DNA of 64,000 nt from Cellulomonas shaoxiangyii (lineage in GTDB: Bacteria > Actinomycetota > Actinomycetes > Actinomycetales > Cellulomonadaceae), in NCBI RefSeq assembly GCF_004798685.1, contig NZ_CP039291.1, forward strand, positions 3,844,001 to 3,908,000. Direction: 5' to 3'. Positions 54,208 through 62,964 of the stretch are shown piece by piece (within the stretch, counting starts at the first letter, position 1; each line of letters begins with the position of its first letter). A program made the translations under genes and the position numbers. Below the pieces are notes generated by a model. It ran no database searches. It saw nothing but the letters and a program-made list of their open reading frames with translations, and was not told the origin of the DNA.

Positions 54208-56627
54208 TGGTCCTCCTGTACGGGTGCCTGCGCCGCGGGCGTACCGCTCGCCGGCGTCGTGCTGGTGGCGGCGGACGTGTCGGTCACGGCACGCTCCGCC
54301 AGCTCGCGGGCGGCCTCGAGGTACGCCAACGCACCCGAGGAGCCGCCGTCGTACGTCATGACGGTCTGCCCGTAGCTCGGCGCCTCGGAGATCCGGACCG
54401 ACCGGGGCACCGTGGTGCGCAGCGTGCGCTCCGGGAAGTGGGTGCGGACCTCCTCCGCGACCTGCTGCGCAAGGTTCGTCCGCGCGTCGTACATGGTCAG
54501 CAGGATGGTGGAGACGCGGAGCGTCGGGTTCAGGTGGGCCTGAATCAGGTCGATCGTCTTCAGCAGCTGCGAGAGGCCCTCCAGCGCGTAGTACTCGCAC
54601 TGGATGGGGATCAGCACCTCGCGCGCCACGACGAACGCGTTGATCGTGAGCAGCCCCAGGCTCGGCGGGCAGTCGACGAGGACGTAGTCGATCCGCTCCA
54701 TGCCCTGGTCGATCCGCCACTGCAGGTACTGGTCGAGGGCCGTGCGCAGCCGCGTCTCACGCGCGACCATCGAGACCAGCTCGATCTCCGCGCCCGAGAG
54801 GTCGATGGTGGCGGGCAGGCACCACAGCCCCGGCACGTCCGGGCTCTCCTGCACGGCCTCGTGCATGGGAGCGCCGTCGACCAGGACCTCGTAGATCGAC
54901 GGGGTGCCGGCGCGGTGGTCGATCCCGAGTGCGGTCGACGCGTTGCCCTGCGGGTCGTTGTCGAGGACGAGCACCTTGAGCCCCGCCTGTGCGAGCGCCG
55001 CGGCGAGGTTCACCGTGGTGGTGGTCTTGCCGACGCCACCCTTCTGGTTCGCGACGGTGATCACGCGGGTGCGCGGAGGCGCGGGGAACTTGCGGCCGCG
55101 CAGCTCGATGCGACGGCGGGCGTCCAGCTGCAGCTCCGCCATGAGCGGGGTGTCGACGGACGGACGAGGGAGGCTCTCCACGAGCGCAGCTCGACGGACC
55201 TCGTCGGCGTCGTTGCCCGCTGCTGCGTCGACCGGTGCGTCCGCCGTCGCAGCCGCCCGCTCCCCTACCGTGCCCGTCACGGCACTCTCCTCCCGGTCGT
55301 CATGGCTGTCGCCACCCCGGGTCTGTTGGTGCACGTCCGACGGACCGCCGGTGGACGGCTCCGTCGTCCCCCGCGCGGGCAACGCCCTGTGACCGGAGGC
55401 GTCGTCGCTGGTGCCCTCGACCGCGTCGCGCCCGCCGCTCACGCCAGATGTGGTCGACGGTCCAGTCTCCCACGAGTACACCGGGCCCATGTCGGCGACG
55501 GACAGAGGCTGGGGACGGGCCGGTCGTCGACTGCGCGCGCCCGGAGCCTCGCCTTCGACGGCGCCTCCGGCGTCAGTCGGGGTGGGCGCCTGCTCCGATG
55601 CCGCTCCCGGGCCGCGCAGCGCCCCTGTTCCACGTGAAACGGCGCCGTCGCCGGCGTCCTTCGCCGACATCGCGTCGGTGTCTGCGGCGATCGTCGCGCC
55701 CGTGATCGGGTCAAGGTCATCGGCGCCCTCGTCCGTTACTTCGCGGGCGCGGGCTGTTTCACGTGGAACGGTGATCTCCTCAGTGCTGATATGGGGTGCT
55801 GCCGGTGCGCTCGCCGCGGGTGCGCGGCGCGCCGCGACGAGTGCGGCCTCGTGCGCCGCCGTCTGCTCCTGCACCGCTGTGATGTCCGCCGCCGCGACCC
55901 GCACCAGCGGGGCCCGGCGTTCCGTGACGCCGGGCGGCGCAGCGCCGACACCGGGTGCCGCGCCAGCGAGGGCCGCGCTGGGCGGCGCAGGAGTGTCGAC
56001 CTCGCGGTCGCTCACCAGCGGCGCCGTCCCGGTCGACGCGAGCCCCTCGGGGGCGCGTTCGGCGCCACCCGGTGCGTGGACGGCCCCGGCGTGCGCTACA
56101 TCGCCGTCACGGAGTCCGGCCGTCGGTCCCCATGCGCTTGTTTCACGTGGAACGCGGTCGCCACCCCGGACGTCGGTGGACGCCACCGCCACGCCCACGT
56201 TCGCGCGGGTATCGGCCGGCGCATCGGCGTCCGGCGCCGCACCGCCGTGGGTGCGGACGTCCTCACCGCTCCCTTGAACCGCGCGCGACGCCTCGTCGGT
56301 GTGGTCTTTGCCGGTCCCGCCGTCCGTGCCGGTCCCGCCGTCCGTGCCGGTCCCGCCGTCCGTGCCGGTCCCGCCGTCCGTGCCGGTCCCGCCGTCCGTG
56401 CCGGTCCCGCCGTCCGTGCCGGTCCCGCCGTCCGTGCCCCCGGAGGTGGCCTCGTCGGGCGGCGTGGACGACGCGCTCGCCGGTCGCCAGCTGGTGCCCT
56501 CCGGCGACCCGGCCTGCTCGCTGTGCCCGTCGTGCGGCGCCGTGAGGGCTGGACCGGCGGTCTGCGCGGCCTCGAGCGCTGCCAGCGCCCGTGCCTTCTC
56601 CTCGCGCCGCTTCTTCCTACCGAACAC
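54204..56627 (-). CDS. parA: Chromosome-partitioning ATPase ParA with giant N-terminal extension
   Basis: A Walker-type ATPase that positions ParB-origin complexes. The conserved ATPase occupies residues about 522-807: [10 protein letters not shown] (deviant Walker A), [25 protein letters not shown]. The first 520 residues are a low-complexity extension, beginning [20 protein letters not shown], then seven GTDGGT units and long Ala/Pro/Thr/Glu-rich stretches; most ParA proteins have at most a short N-terminal tail. Three parS sites lie inside this extension. GTG 56627, with GGAGGGAG upstream, overlaps the end of rsmG. Earlier starts would run deep into rsmG. Confidence 0.9.
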   Translation of the reverse strand: MFGRKKRREEKARALAALEAAQTAGPALTAPHDGHSEQAGSPEGTSWRPASASSTPPDEATSGGTDGGTGTDGGTGTDGGTGTDGGTGTDGGTGTDGGTGTDGGTGKDHTDEASRAVQGSGEDVRTHGGAAPDADAPADTRANVGVAVASTDVRGGDRVPRETSAWGPTAGLRDGDVAHAGAVHAPGGAERAPEGLASTGTAPLVSDREVDTPAPPSAALAGAAPGVGAAPPGVTERRAPLVRVAAADITAVQEQTAAHEAALVAARRAPAASAPAAPHISTEEITVPRETARAREVTDEGADDLDPITGATIAADTDAMSAKDAGDGAVSRGTGALRGPGAASEQAPTPTDAGGAVEGEAPGARSRRPARPQPLSVADMGPVYSWETGPSTTSGVSGGRDAVEGTSDDASGHRALPARGTTEPSTGGPSDVHQQTRGGDSHDDREESAVTGTVGERAAATADAPVDAAAGNDADEVRRAALVESLPRPSVDTPLMAELQLDARRRIELRGRKFPAPPRTRVITVANQKGGVGKTTTTVNLAAALAQAGLKVLVLDNDPQGNASTALGIDHRAGTPSIYEVLVDGAPMHEAVQESPDVPGLWCLPATIDLSGAEIELVSMVARETRLRTALDQYLQWRIDQGMERIDYVLVDCPPSLGLLTINAFVVAREVLIPIQCEYYALEGLSQLLKTIDLIQAHLNPTLRVSTILLTMYDARTNLAQQVAEEVRTHFPERTLRTTVPRSVRISEAPSYGQTVMTYDGGSSGALAYLEAARELAERAVTDTSAATSTTPASGTPAAQAPVQEDQ
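55627..55640. other. parS site 1 (inside parA)
   Basis: Perfect core GTTCCACGTGAAAC. It falls in the ParA N-terminal extension, encoding a VSRGT peptide. Confidence 0.9.
55756..55769. other. parS site 2 (inside parA)
   Basis: Perfect core GTTTCACGTGGAAC, encoding VPRET in ParA. Confidence 0.9.
56140..56153. other. parS site 3 (inside parA)
   Basis: Perfect core GTTTCACGTGGAAC, again encoding VPRET in ParA. Confidence 0.9.
56311..56436 (-). repeat. Minisatellite in parA: seven 18-bp units
   Basis: Seven uninterrupted copies of CCGGTCCCGCCGTCCGTG, encoding (GTDGGT)7. Identical units suggest recent expansion by slippage. Confidence 0.9.
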
Positions 56628-57312
56628 CGCCACCACTCCCTCCGCGTACCGCCGTGACGACGTAGGTGGGCTCGAGGCCCGCCAGGGTTGGCGCCTCGTG
56701 GACGGCGCCGTCGGTGAGACGCAGCCTGCGCATGACCGCTGCCGCCGACGCGAGCTCATCGCGCGCTCGCGATCCCTTCAGTGCGACGACCAGACCGCCG
56801 GGACGCACCAGGGGCACCGTCAGACGAAAGAGCTTGTCGAGTGCGGCTACCGCACGGGCGGTGACTGCGTCGGCCTCGATCGCGCCGTCCAGCTCCTGCG
56901 CTCGGGCGCGCCGGACGGTCACGTTGGTGAGGCCGGTCTCGGCGACGACGTCCTCGAGCCACGCCGTGCGCCGCTCCATCGGTTCGACGAGAACCACGTC
57001 CGCCGCCGGGCGCATCGCCGCCGCGACGATGCCCGGCAGGCCCGCACCCGACCCCACGTCCACGATCACGCCGGCGTCGGGAAGGAAGGGCACCACTGCG
57101 GCAGAGTTCAGAAGGTGCCGCTCCCACAGCCTCGCGACCTCGCGAGGGCCGATGAGGCCACGGAGCTCGCCCTGCTCGACGAGCATGCGGTGGAACCGCT
57201 CAACCTGGGGCCACGCTTCGCCGAAGAAGACCTGGAGCCGGGGATCGCCCTCGAGTGGATCAGAGGAGCCGTCGTCGGCTGTGGCTGGTGCGCGACCGGT
57301 CTCGTCCACCAC
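56617..57312 (-). CDS. rsmG: 16S rRNA (guanine527-N7)-methyltransferase
   Basis: SAM-dependent methyltransferase of 231 aa modifying G527 of 16S rRNA. WERHLLNSAAVVPFL, then IVDVGSGAGLPGIVAA (SAM loop), VLVEPMERRTAWLEDV and VTARAVAALDKLFRLTVPLV are signature segments; ALKGSRARDELA follows. GTG start at 57312. Its last codons overlap the start of parA. In most relatives jag lies directly upstream; here about 5 kb separates them. Confidence 0.96.
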   Translation of the reverse strand: MVDETGRAPATADDGSSDPLEGDPRLQVFFGEAWPQVERFHRMLVEQGELRGLIGPREVARLWERHLLNSAAVVPFLPDAGVIVDVGSGAGLPGIVAAAMRPAADVVLVEPMERRTAWLEDVVAETGLTNVTVRRARAQELDGAIEADAVTARAVAALDKLFRLTVPLVRPGGLVVALKGSRARDELASAAAVMRRLRLTDGAVHEAPTLAGLEPTYVVTAVRGGSGGGVR

Positions 57313-58057
57313 TCGCGTCCCCCGCTTCGACGTCGGGCCGCGGTGCGGCGCTCACTGACGGTGTCGACCCGTCACCCGGACCGCGGCCCCTACGGTACTA
57401 GCCGCCTCAGCCGACGAGGGGTGCACGCGCCGACCGGGCGGGCTCTGGCGTCACCCCCGGACGCCATCACCGGTCGCGCCGTCCCACCCGTCCACGTACT
57501 CCGACCGGCGAGTCGCGCCCGACCCGCGGGAACCCCCGCCTCGCTGTGCAACCCGCCGCTGGATCCAGGGGCGTCGAGCAACGGCACGGGAGCAGCCGAA
57601 AGGGAGTCGCACGTCACTTGCTACGCGCGGCGCGGGGAGTCCTGCCTCACTACTTCTTCCGCCGGGGAAGGGCGGCAGCCGGGCCGCCCAGGCAGAGGCT
57701 GACCGCCACCCGCACGCGGACAGCACTCTGCACGCTGCTCTCGAGCACTCTCTGCGCGGTGCGCGCTCAAGTGGCACTGGTTCTCACGCTAGTTCGCGGT
57801 CGGTATGGATCGCACTTCCCCAATGCGGACGACGGGCTGGACCCGACCTCCTCACGCCGCCGACGACGCACCGCTGGCTGCCTGTACCGGAAGCCGCCTG
57901 CCGCCGCCTCCCGCGTTTCACGTGGAACATCACCACTGCGCCGGCCTAGGAGGCCGGACGGCCAAAAGGCGGTCAGTTAGGGCGCGTCTGCTGAGTGTGT
58001 AGGCGATCAGACGCAGGGCGGCATCGCGGCGGTGAGTGCGTCGTGCATGGTCGGCAG
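57313..58057. other. Gene-free stretch with one parS
   Basis: About 745 bp upstream of rsmG. No frame shows a family or good codon pattern; a parS core lies at 57915. Confidence 0.5.
57915..57928. other. parS site 4
   Basis: Perfect core GTTTCACGTGGAAC in gene-free DNA. Confidence 0.9.
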
Positions 58058-58585
58058 ATGGTGAACCGGCTCTCCTTCGCGACCGGAGAGTCCTCCGCCC
58101 ACGGTCTCTACTTCCGGGAGCCCATCGTCGATGGCCGACCGCTGCGTCAGATCCCTGACGGGGCTACTCCCCCGCGGAACGGGGGTCCTCGACAACGTTC
58201 CGGTGCTGGTGCACAACTGGCCGATCGGGATGACCGACGACGTCCTCGTCCTTCTGGGACGGCGCCCGCCAGAGCTGGCGAGCGGGTCCCGATCTTCGTC
58301 TGCGACGCGTGCGGCGACCTGGGGTGCGGGGCGATCACCGCAGCGGTCGAGTGGACCGCCGACACGGTGGTCTGGCGCCACTTCGGTCGGGACGTGAACT
58401 ACGAGACCGACGAAGATGAGGAAGACGACACCGTGTTCGCGGGTCCCCTGATCTTCGACCGAGCGCAGTACGAGACGGAACTGCAACGCTTCATCGCCAC
58501 GTTCCACGACGTCCGCGCGTCGCTGCCGGCTCCTACGCTCCCTTCACCACGAGATGACCAGCGGCGCAGGCACCTGCGCGACTAG
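58058..58585 (+). pseudogene. Conserved hypothetical gene with two compensating frameshifts
   Basis: The product begins MVNRLSFATGESSAHGLYFREPIVDGRPL in one frame, continues LLPRGTGVLDNVPVLVHNW-PIGMTDDVLVLLGRRPPELASG in another (about 58160-58290), then returns to the first frame with VPIFVCDACGDLGCGAITAAVEWTADTVVWRHFG and an acidic end. The three pieces join into one plausible protein of about 165 aa with a CxxCxxxxC motif. Both shifts may be real, leaving a dead gene, or sequencing errors. Function unknown. Confidence 0.6.
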
Positions 58586-59449
58586 TGGCCGTACACCTGA
58601 GGACGTGTCTGCCTTTGGTGTGCGGAGCCAGGACAGCGTTGCGGCAAGGACGGCGCCCCCCGCGGTACGTCAGGGCGAGCTTGTCGTATCGCGTGGCCAG
58701 CCCGCGCCAGTGCTTGAGGGCGATGAAGGACCGCTCGACGACGTTGCGACCCTTGTAGGCGACCGCGTTGTGGATGACGGGTCGGCCGCCACGCGAGCCA
58801 CGTCCCTGCGGTGCCCTTGCTGGTCACGTGGCTCTGGGATGACCGCGCGGATCCCGCGGCGGCCCAGCTCGAAGCGGATCGCGCGCGAGGAGAACGCCTC
58901 GTCGGCCAGCCTCGCGTCCGGGCGGGTGCGCGGGTGTCCCGTGTCCCGGCACGGAAACCCGAATCGCGTCCAGCACCGGCCGACACATCGGCGCCTCCCC
59001 GCCTTGCCCCGGTCCGACCCGGACGGCCAACAGCCTGCCTCGGCCGTCCACGGCGTGGTGGATCTTCGTCGACAGCCCGCCCGGATCGACCGATGCCGTG
59101 ATCAGCCCGCTCCGCTAGCTGATTCCTGTGCTTCGCGCGCGCCCTCGCGGTGCGCGGCAGGGTCGCAGCCGTGCTGATGGGTCCGGTTGATCGTGTAGTC
59201 GAGCGACATCGCCCAGTCGATCTCGACGGCAGCATCGGCCTGGGCGACCGGTCGGGTCAGGACGTCATCGCAGGTCCCGTCCTTCGAGAACCGGGCGTGA
59301 GGGTTCCGGGCCGTCTGCCACGGCCCGATCTCCGCCGGTAGAACCCTCCAGGCGACCTCGGTTCGATACCCGGTGAACGAAGCGCTCCACCACCTGCGGG
59401 CGATCGCGGAAGAGTATCCCCGCCCGCTACAGCGAAGGCTGGGATGCAC
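58586..59449 (-). pseudogene. Degenerate IS5-family transposase
   Basis: The first part (59449 to about 59170) reads GYRTEVAWRVLPAEIGPWQT, ARNPHARFSKDGTCDDVL and VEIDWAMSLDYTINRTHQHG, matching OrfA of IS5-type elements with one catalytic Asp. The remainder is OrfB-like but scattered over several frames (GGLSTKIHHAVDGRG, ADEAFSSRAIRFELGRRGIRAVIPEP, AYKGRNVVERSFIALKHW). Multiple frameshifts show the element is dead. Terminal repeats were not identified with certainty. Confidence 0.7.
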
Positions 59450-61035
59450 GCCCTAGTCGCTTCTACTCGCCGCCCCGCGCGGACAACAGCCGTGCGCCAC
59501 CAGCCCGGCAGGTACCCCTCGCCCCCGGCCAGTCCTGAAGGCTCGGGTCCCGCACGAAGCCGGAGCTCGCGCACCAGGGCCGCCTGCCGATGCCCGTCCC
59601 CCCCACAACGCACACCCCGCCGGCCCGTCCCCCCGTTTCACGTGGAACCGAGGGAGGACGTCCATCCCACGGCCGCGTGGTGCGCCCTCAGGTCTCTTAC
59701 CGCCAGGCGCCGCCGGGCTCCCGCGCCCCTGGGCTCCCGCTCAATCCAACGCCGCGGAGGCGCACCCGCGGGCGCTCACGGAGGGTCAGAGGGGCCTAAG
59801 CCGGCGGGCCAGATACCCGCCCTCCAGGCCCTCCCCCCGCACACCGACAAGACGGTTCCGGTCCCCGGCCGCGCTGGCGTTGCCAGCACTCTGGCCCCGT
59901 CCTCGGCATGGCTGCTCGACGACGACGCTGATCCGCTCCCAGCCCGCCACCACGGCGAAGTGGTCCAGGAGCTGGACCGCCGCCGTCACACGGCCATTTC
60001 CGACCGGCTGAACCACCTCGGAGTTACTCAACGATCCCGCGCCCCGTGCGCGGACCGCCCTGGAGGTGCCCTTCGAAGCGCGGGCACGCACGCCCGTGCA
60101 TGCAGACGGTGCGACCGCACTGACACAGTGAGCCACCCGAGGACCACGGCCAGCGACACCACCCCGTTTCTCACCGCCGGTCGAGGTCGCGAGCGGCGGC
60201 GTGGAGCCGGCGCGTGCGGCGGCAGAAGATGGGGCGGCGACGGCGCCCCCTCCTGCCGGTCCCGGTGGCAACCCCCTCCGTGGCCCGCCGGCACCGTCTC
60301 GCGACTATTCGTCTCGGGTCTACCCCGGCCGCGGGGCACGATCGACCGCGCGGCCACCGCGGCGTGCGGCCACGTCGCCCCCGTCGTGTTGCCCTTCGGC
60401 CCATGCCTATCACCTGTCGCCCATCACCCCGTCGCCGGTCGTCCGCCGTCCGTCGCTCGTCGCGCGCTCCGCTGGCGGGACGCGAGGCCGACACCCCGCC
60501 TCCCGCTGCCGCGACTCGCCCGCCCCTGTACGCGCAGCGGCCGCCGCCAGGCCGCCCTGTCCCCACGGCGCCAAGCAGGCGGAGGATCCGGCATCAGCGC
60601 GGCGGGTCTCCGCTATTCCGAGCCAACAGGTGTCGATGACGCCCGCGACGTTCCCTCGCCAAATGACCTCGGTGCATGGCACGGCACCCGTGTGTGCCCA
60701 GTCCGCGGGCCGGGAGATCCGCGCACCGCACGTCCCCGATCGCGACGAGACGCGCCCACGATCGCCGGGGAGCGGCCGGTCGGACCCGACGGATGGCTCG
60801 GCCCCACGCGCCGCGATCACGCATGGCACATGCCGATATCCGAGGTGGCCCGGCGCGCCATCTCGTGGCGTCCGTGCGCGCTCCTCGCAGGACCATGGGC
60901 TCGGGTACCCGTTCACGTCCCGTCGGTGCGACTCCCCCGCGGCCGGCCCAGAGAGGCGCCGAGACGCCCTGACCGCGCCGAGGCTCGATCACGATGTGCA
61001 GTCTGTCGGCGCCACGCGTCGTCACCAGGGCACGC
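59450..61035. other. 1.6-kb stretch without supportable genes
   Basis: Long open frames exist on both strands, but they are Arg/Pro/Ala-rich artefacts of high GC, with no start site, family motif or codon bias. One parS core lies at 59635. The stretch may be degraded mobile DNA. Confidence 0.5.
59635..59648. other. parS site 5
   Basis: Perfect core GTTTCACGTGGAAC in gene-free DNA. Confidence 0.9.
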
Positions 61036-61049
61036 GTTCCACGTGAAAC
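61036..61049. other. parS site 6 (array)
   Basis: Perfect core GTTCCACGTGAAAC; first of the array. Confidence 0.9.
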
Positions 61050-61128
61050 GGCGTTGAGTGAGCCGCTACCCATGGGGGGCCGCTGCACAGGACTGCTGCA
61101 CCGGACGCTGCCAACCGGCCACCGAGCC

Positions 61129-61142
61129 GTGCGACGTGAAAC
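61129..61142. other. parS site 7 (array, degenerate)
   Basis: GTGCGACGTGAAAC, two mismatches to the core, in register with the other array units. Confidence 0.7.
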
Positions 61143-61222
61143 GCCGCTGAATGGGCCGCCACCGACGGGCGGGCGGCTGCACGGAGCGGACGCACCGGAC
61201 GCGGCCATCCGGCCACGGAGCC

Positions 61223-61236
61223 GTTCCACGTGAAAC
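61223..61236. other. parS site 8 (array)
   Basis: Perfect core GTTCCACGTGAAAC. Confidence 0.9.
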
Positions 61237-61316
61237 GCGCTGAATGAGCCGCTACCTCATGGATGGGCGGCTGCACGGGACTGATGCACTGGACCCGGGC
61301 GTCCGGCCACGGAGCC

Positions 61317-61330
61317 GTTCCACGTGAAAC
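61317..61330. other. parS site 9 (array)
   Basis: Perfect core GTTCCACGTGAAAC. Confidence 0.9.
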
Positions 61331-61409
61331 GCCTCTGAATGAGCCGCTATCCATGGATGGGCGGCTGCACGGAGCGGACACACCGGACGCGGCCGTCCGG
61401 CACGAAGCC

Positions 61410-61423
61410 GTTCCACGTGAAAC
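61410..61423. other. parS site 10 (array)
   Basis: Perfect core GTTCCACGTGAAAC; last of the array. Confidence 0.9.
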
Positions 61424-61721
61424 CGGACCGAGCCCGCCGGCCCAGCCAGCCGGCACCGCCCGGGAGGGCGCGGCACGCTCGCGCACCGTGCAGGGGACAG
61501 TGCTGCTCGTCCCGAACACGCCGACCGCGGTGCGGCGCACGGCGACACGGATTCCCGGCCCAGGGGGCCGCAAGCTCCGCCGCCAGTCACCGCCTCACGC
61601 GTCGGGAACCGGCGTACCCGACACCCCCATCGAGGGCCGCACAAGAGCCGCAATCGTGGGCGTACGGTCGCTCGTCGCCGGGCAACGGGCCCGCGGCGGG
61701 GAGGAGCGCTAGCGTCGAGGC

Positions 61722-62099
61722 GTGAGCACCTCAGCGGCCGAGCCTCGCGCGCGCGACTTCTGGCTCGTGCGTCTCCTGGACCAGGCGATCCGGGACGACC
61801 TGGGGCTGCGCACGGCCCATCGCGTCCGCGCCGCCCTGATCCTGCTGTCACTGCTGCTGCTCCTGGCGGTCGCGGTGCCGTTGCTGCTCACGACGGCCGG
61901 CACGAGGGACGCGGCGCTCGCGCTCGGTGTCGTGTTCGTCATCGTCCTCGGCGCCGGAGGCCTCGTGTGCCGCGGTGTCGGTGAGCACAAGCAGAGCTCG
62001 GTGTGGAAGTCGAGCGGCTACTTCATCGGGGCTGCCGCCTACGGCGCGACCGCGACCGTGTCCCTGGTCAACGGCGTGCACAGGCTGCTTGCCGGGTAG
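61722..62099 (+). CDS. Small membrane protein of unknown function
   Basis: A 125-residue protein with three hydrophobic segments (ALILLSLLLLLAVAVPLLL, ALALGVVFVIVLGAGGLVC and SSGYFIGAAAYGATATVSLV). GTG start at 61722. It is the only intact-looking gene in the 5-kb segment between rsmG and jag and is transcribed opposite to them. No family recognised. Confidence 0.6.
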   Translation: MSTSAAEPRARDFWLVRLLDQAIRDDLGLRTAHRVRAALILLSLLLLLAVAVPLLLTTAGTRDAALALGVVFVIVLGAGGLVCRGVGEHKQSSVWKSSGYFIGAAAYGATATVSLVNGVHRLLAG

Positions 62100-62350
62100 C
62101 CGCACCCGCCACGAGCCGCGGGCGTCCGTCCTCCCGGTCGCCCGAGAGGACCGCCCACAGTTCCCCGCGGCAGGCCTAAACACGTAACCCGCCTGCACCG
62201 TCCACGCACGCGAACCCCGTCGACCGCCGGTCACCGATGCGCGAGGCCCGGGCGACGCGCACGCCCCCGCCACCGCCGCAGACCGCCCGCTCCTCCCCCT
62301 CGCCCGGGCACCCCCGAGGCCGGCCGGACCACCCCGTCCCGGGAACGACT

Positions 62351-62386
62351 GAGGGCGGGTGACCGGACCACCGGTCACCCGCCCTC
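62351..62386 (-). terminator. Terminator after jag
   Basis: A perfect 16-bp stem (GAGGGCGGGTGACCGG with complement) and 4-base loop, 17 bp beyond the jag stop. It separates yidC-jag transcription from the parS region. Confidence 0.85.
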
Positions 62387-62402
62387 CGCACCGCACTGCA
62401 GG

Positions 62403-62912
62403 TCAGGCGGGGCGCACCACCACGCGGCGCTGCGGCTCGACACCCTCGGAGTCGCTCACGAGCCCGGCCTCTGCCACGGCGTCGTGGACGACCTTCCGCT
62501 CGAACGGGTTCATCGGGTCCAGCCGGACCGCCTCCCCCGACGCCGTGACCTGGTCGATCGCACCCTGCGCCACCGCCACCAGCTCGGCACGCCGTGCGGC
62601 ACGGTGGCCCGCCACGTCGAGCATGAGCCGGCTGCGCTCCCCGGTGCGCGTCTGCACGGCCAGGCGGGTCAGCTCCTGCAGCGCGTCGAGGACCTCCCCC
62701 TCTGGGCCGATGAGGCGGCGGAGCGAGGCGTCGGTGGCGTCCTCCGCGACGATCTCGACGGCTGCACGTCCGTGGTCCACGTCGATCTCGATGTCGCCGT
62801 CCAGGTCCGTGATGTCGAGCAGCTCCTCGAGGTAGTCGGCGGCGATCTCGCCCTCCTCCTCGAGGCGTCGCACGACGTCCACGTCGACGGTCGTCTCCGG
62901 CTCGGTGCTCAT
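62403..62912 (-). CDS. jag: RNA-binding protein Jag/KhpB (KH-R3H)
   Basis: An RNA-binding protein of 169 aa linked to cell division and envelope synthesis. The KH-like domain (about 55-105) has EDATDASLRRLIGPEGEVLDALQELTRLAV; the R3H domain has LDPMNPFERKVVHDAVAEAGLVSDSEG. The N-terminus is acidic; the Jag_N domain found in firmicutes is absent, as in other actinobacteria. ATG 62912 with GGAGGAGAC upstream. It is 52 bp downstream of yidC in the same operon. Confidence 0.94.
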   Translation of the reverse strand: MSTEPETTVDVDVVRRLEEEGEIAADYLEELLDITDLDGDIEIDVDHGRAAVEIVAEDATDASLRRLIGPEGEVLDALQELTRLAVQTRTGERSRLMLDVAGHRAARRAELVAVAQGAIDQVTASGEAVRLDPMNPFERKVVHDAVAEAGLVSDSEGVEPQRRVVVRPA

Positions 62913-62964
62913 GTCTCCTCCGATCACACGCCGCGTGCTCGCGGCCACGTCCGTGGTGCTGCCG

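Larger units (their letters stand above)
61036..61423. repeat. Tandem array of about 94-bp units, each carrying parS
   Basis: Five parS cores (four perfect, one degenerate) are spaced 93, 94, 94 and 93 bp. The DNA between them is also repeated: each unit has a variant of GAATGAGCCGCTA, GGCGGCTGCACGG, a CACCGGACGC block and CGGCCACGGAGCC before the parS core. Confidence 0.9.

Noticed and set aside
56311..56436. Seven 18-bp repeats as a regulatory iteron set
   Set aside because: They are in-frame coding repeats of parA with no sign of protein-binding symmetry.
59444..61057. A 537-codon plus-strand frame in the parS region
   Set aside because: No ribosome site, no motif, Arg/Pro-rich throughout, and other frames are equally open.
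61036..61423. Possible CRISPR array
   Set aside because: The repeated unit is the whole 94 bp including spacers, the short core is the parS palindrome, and no cas genes are near.
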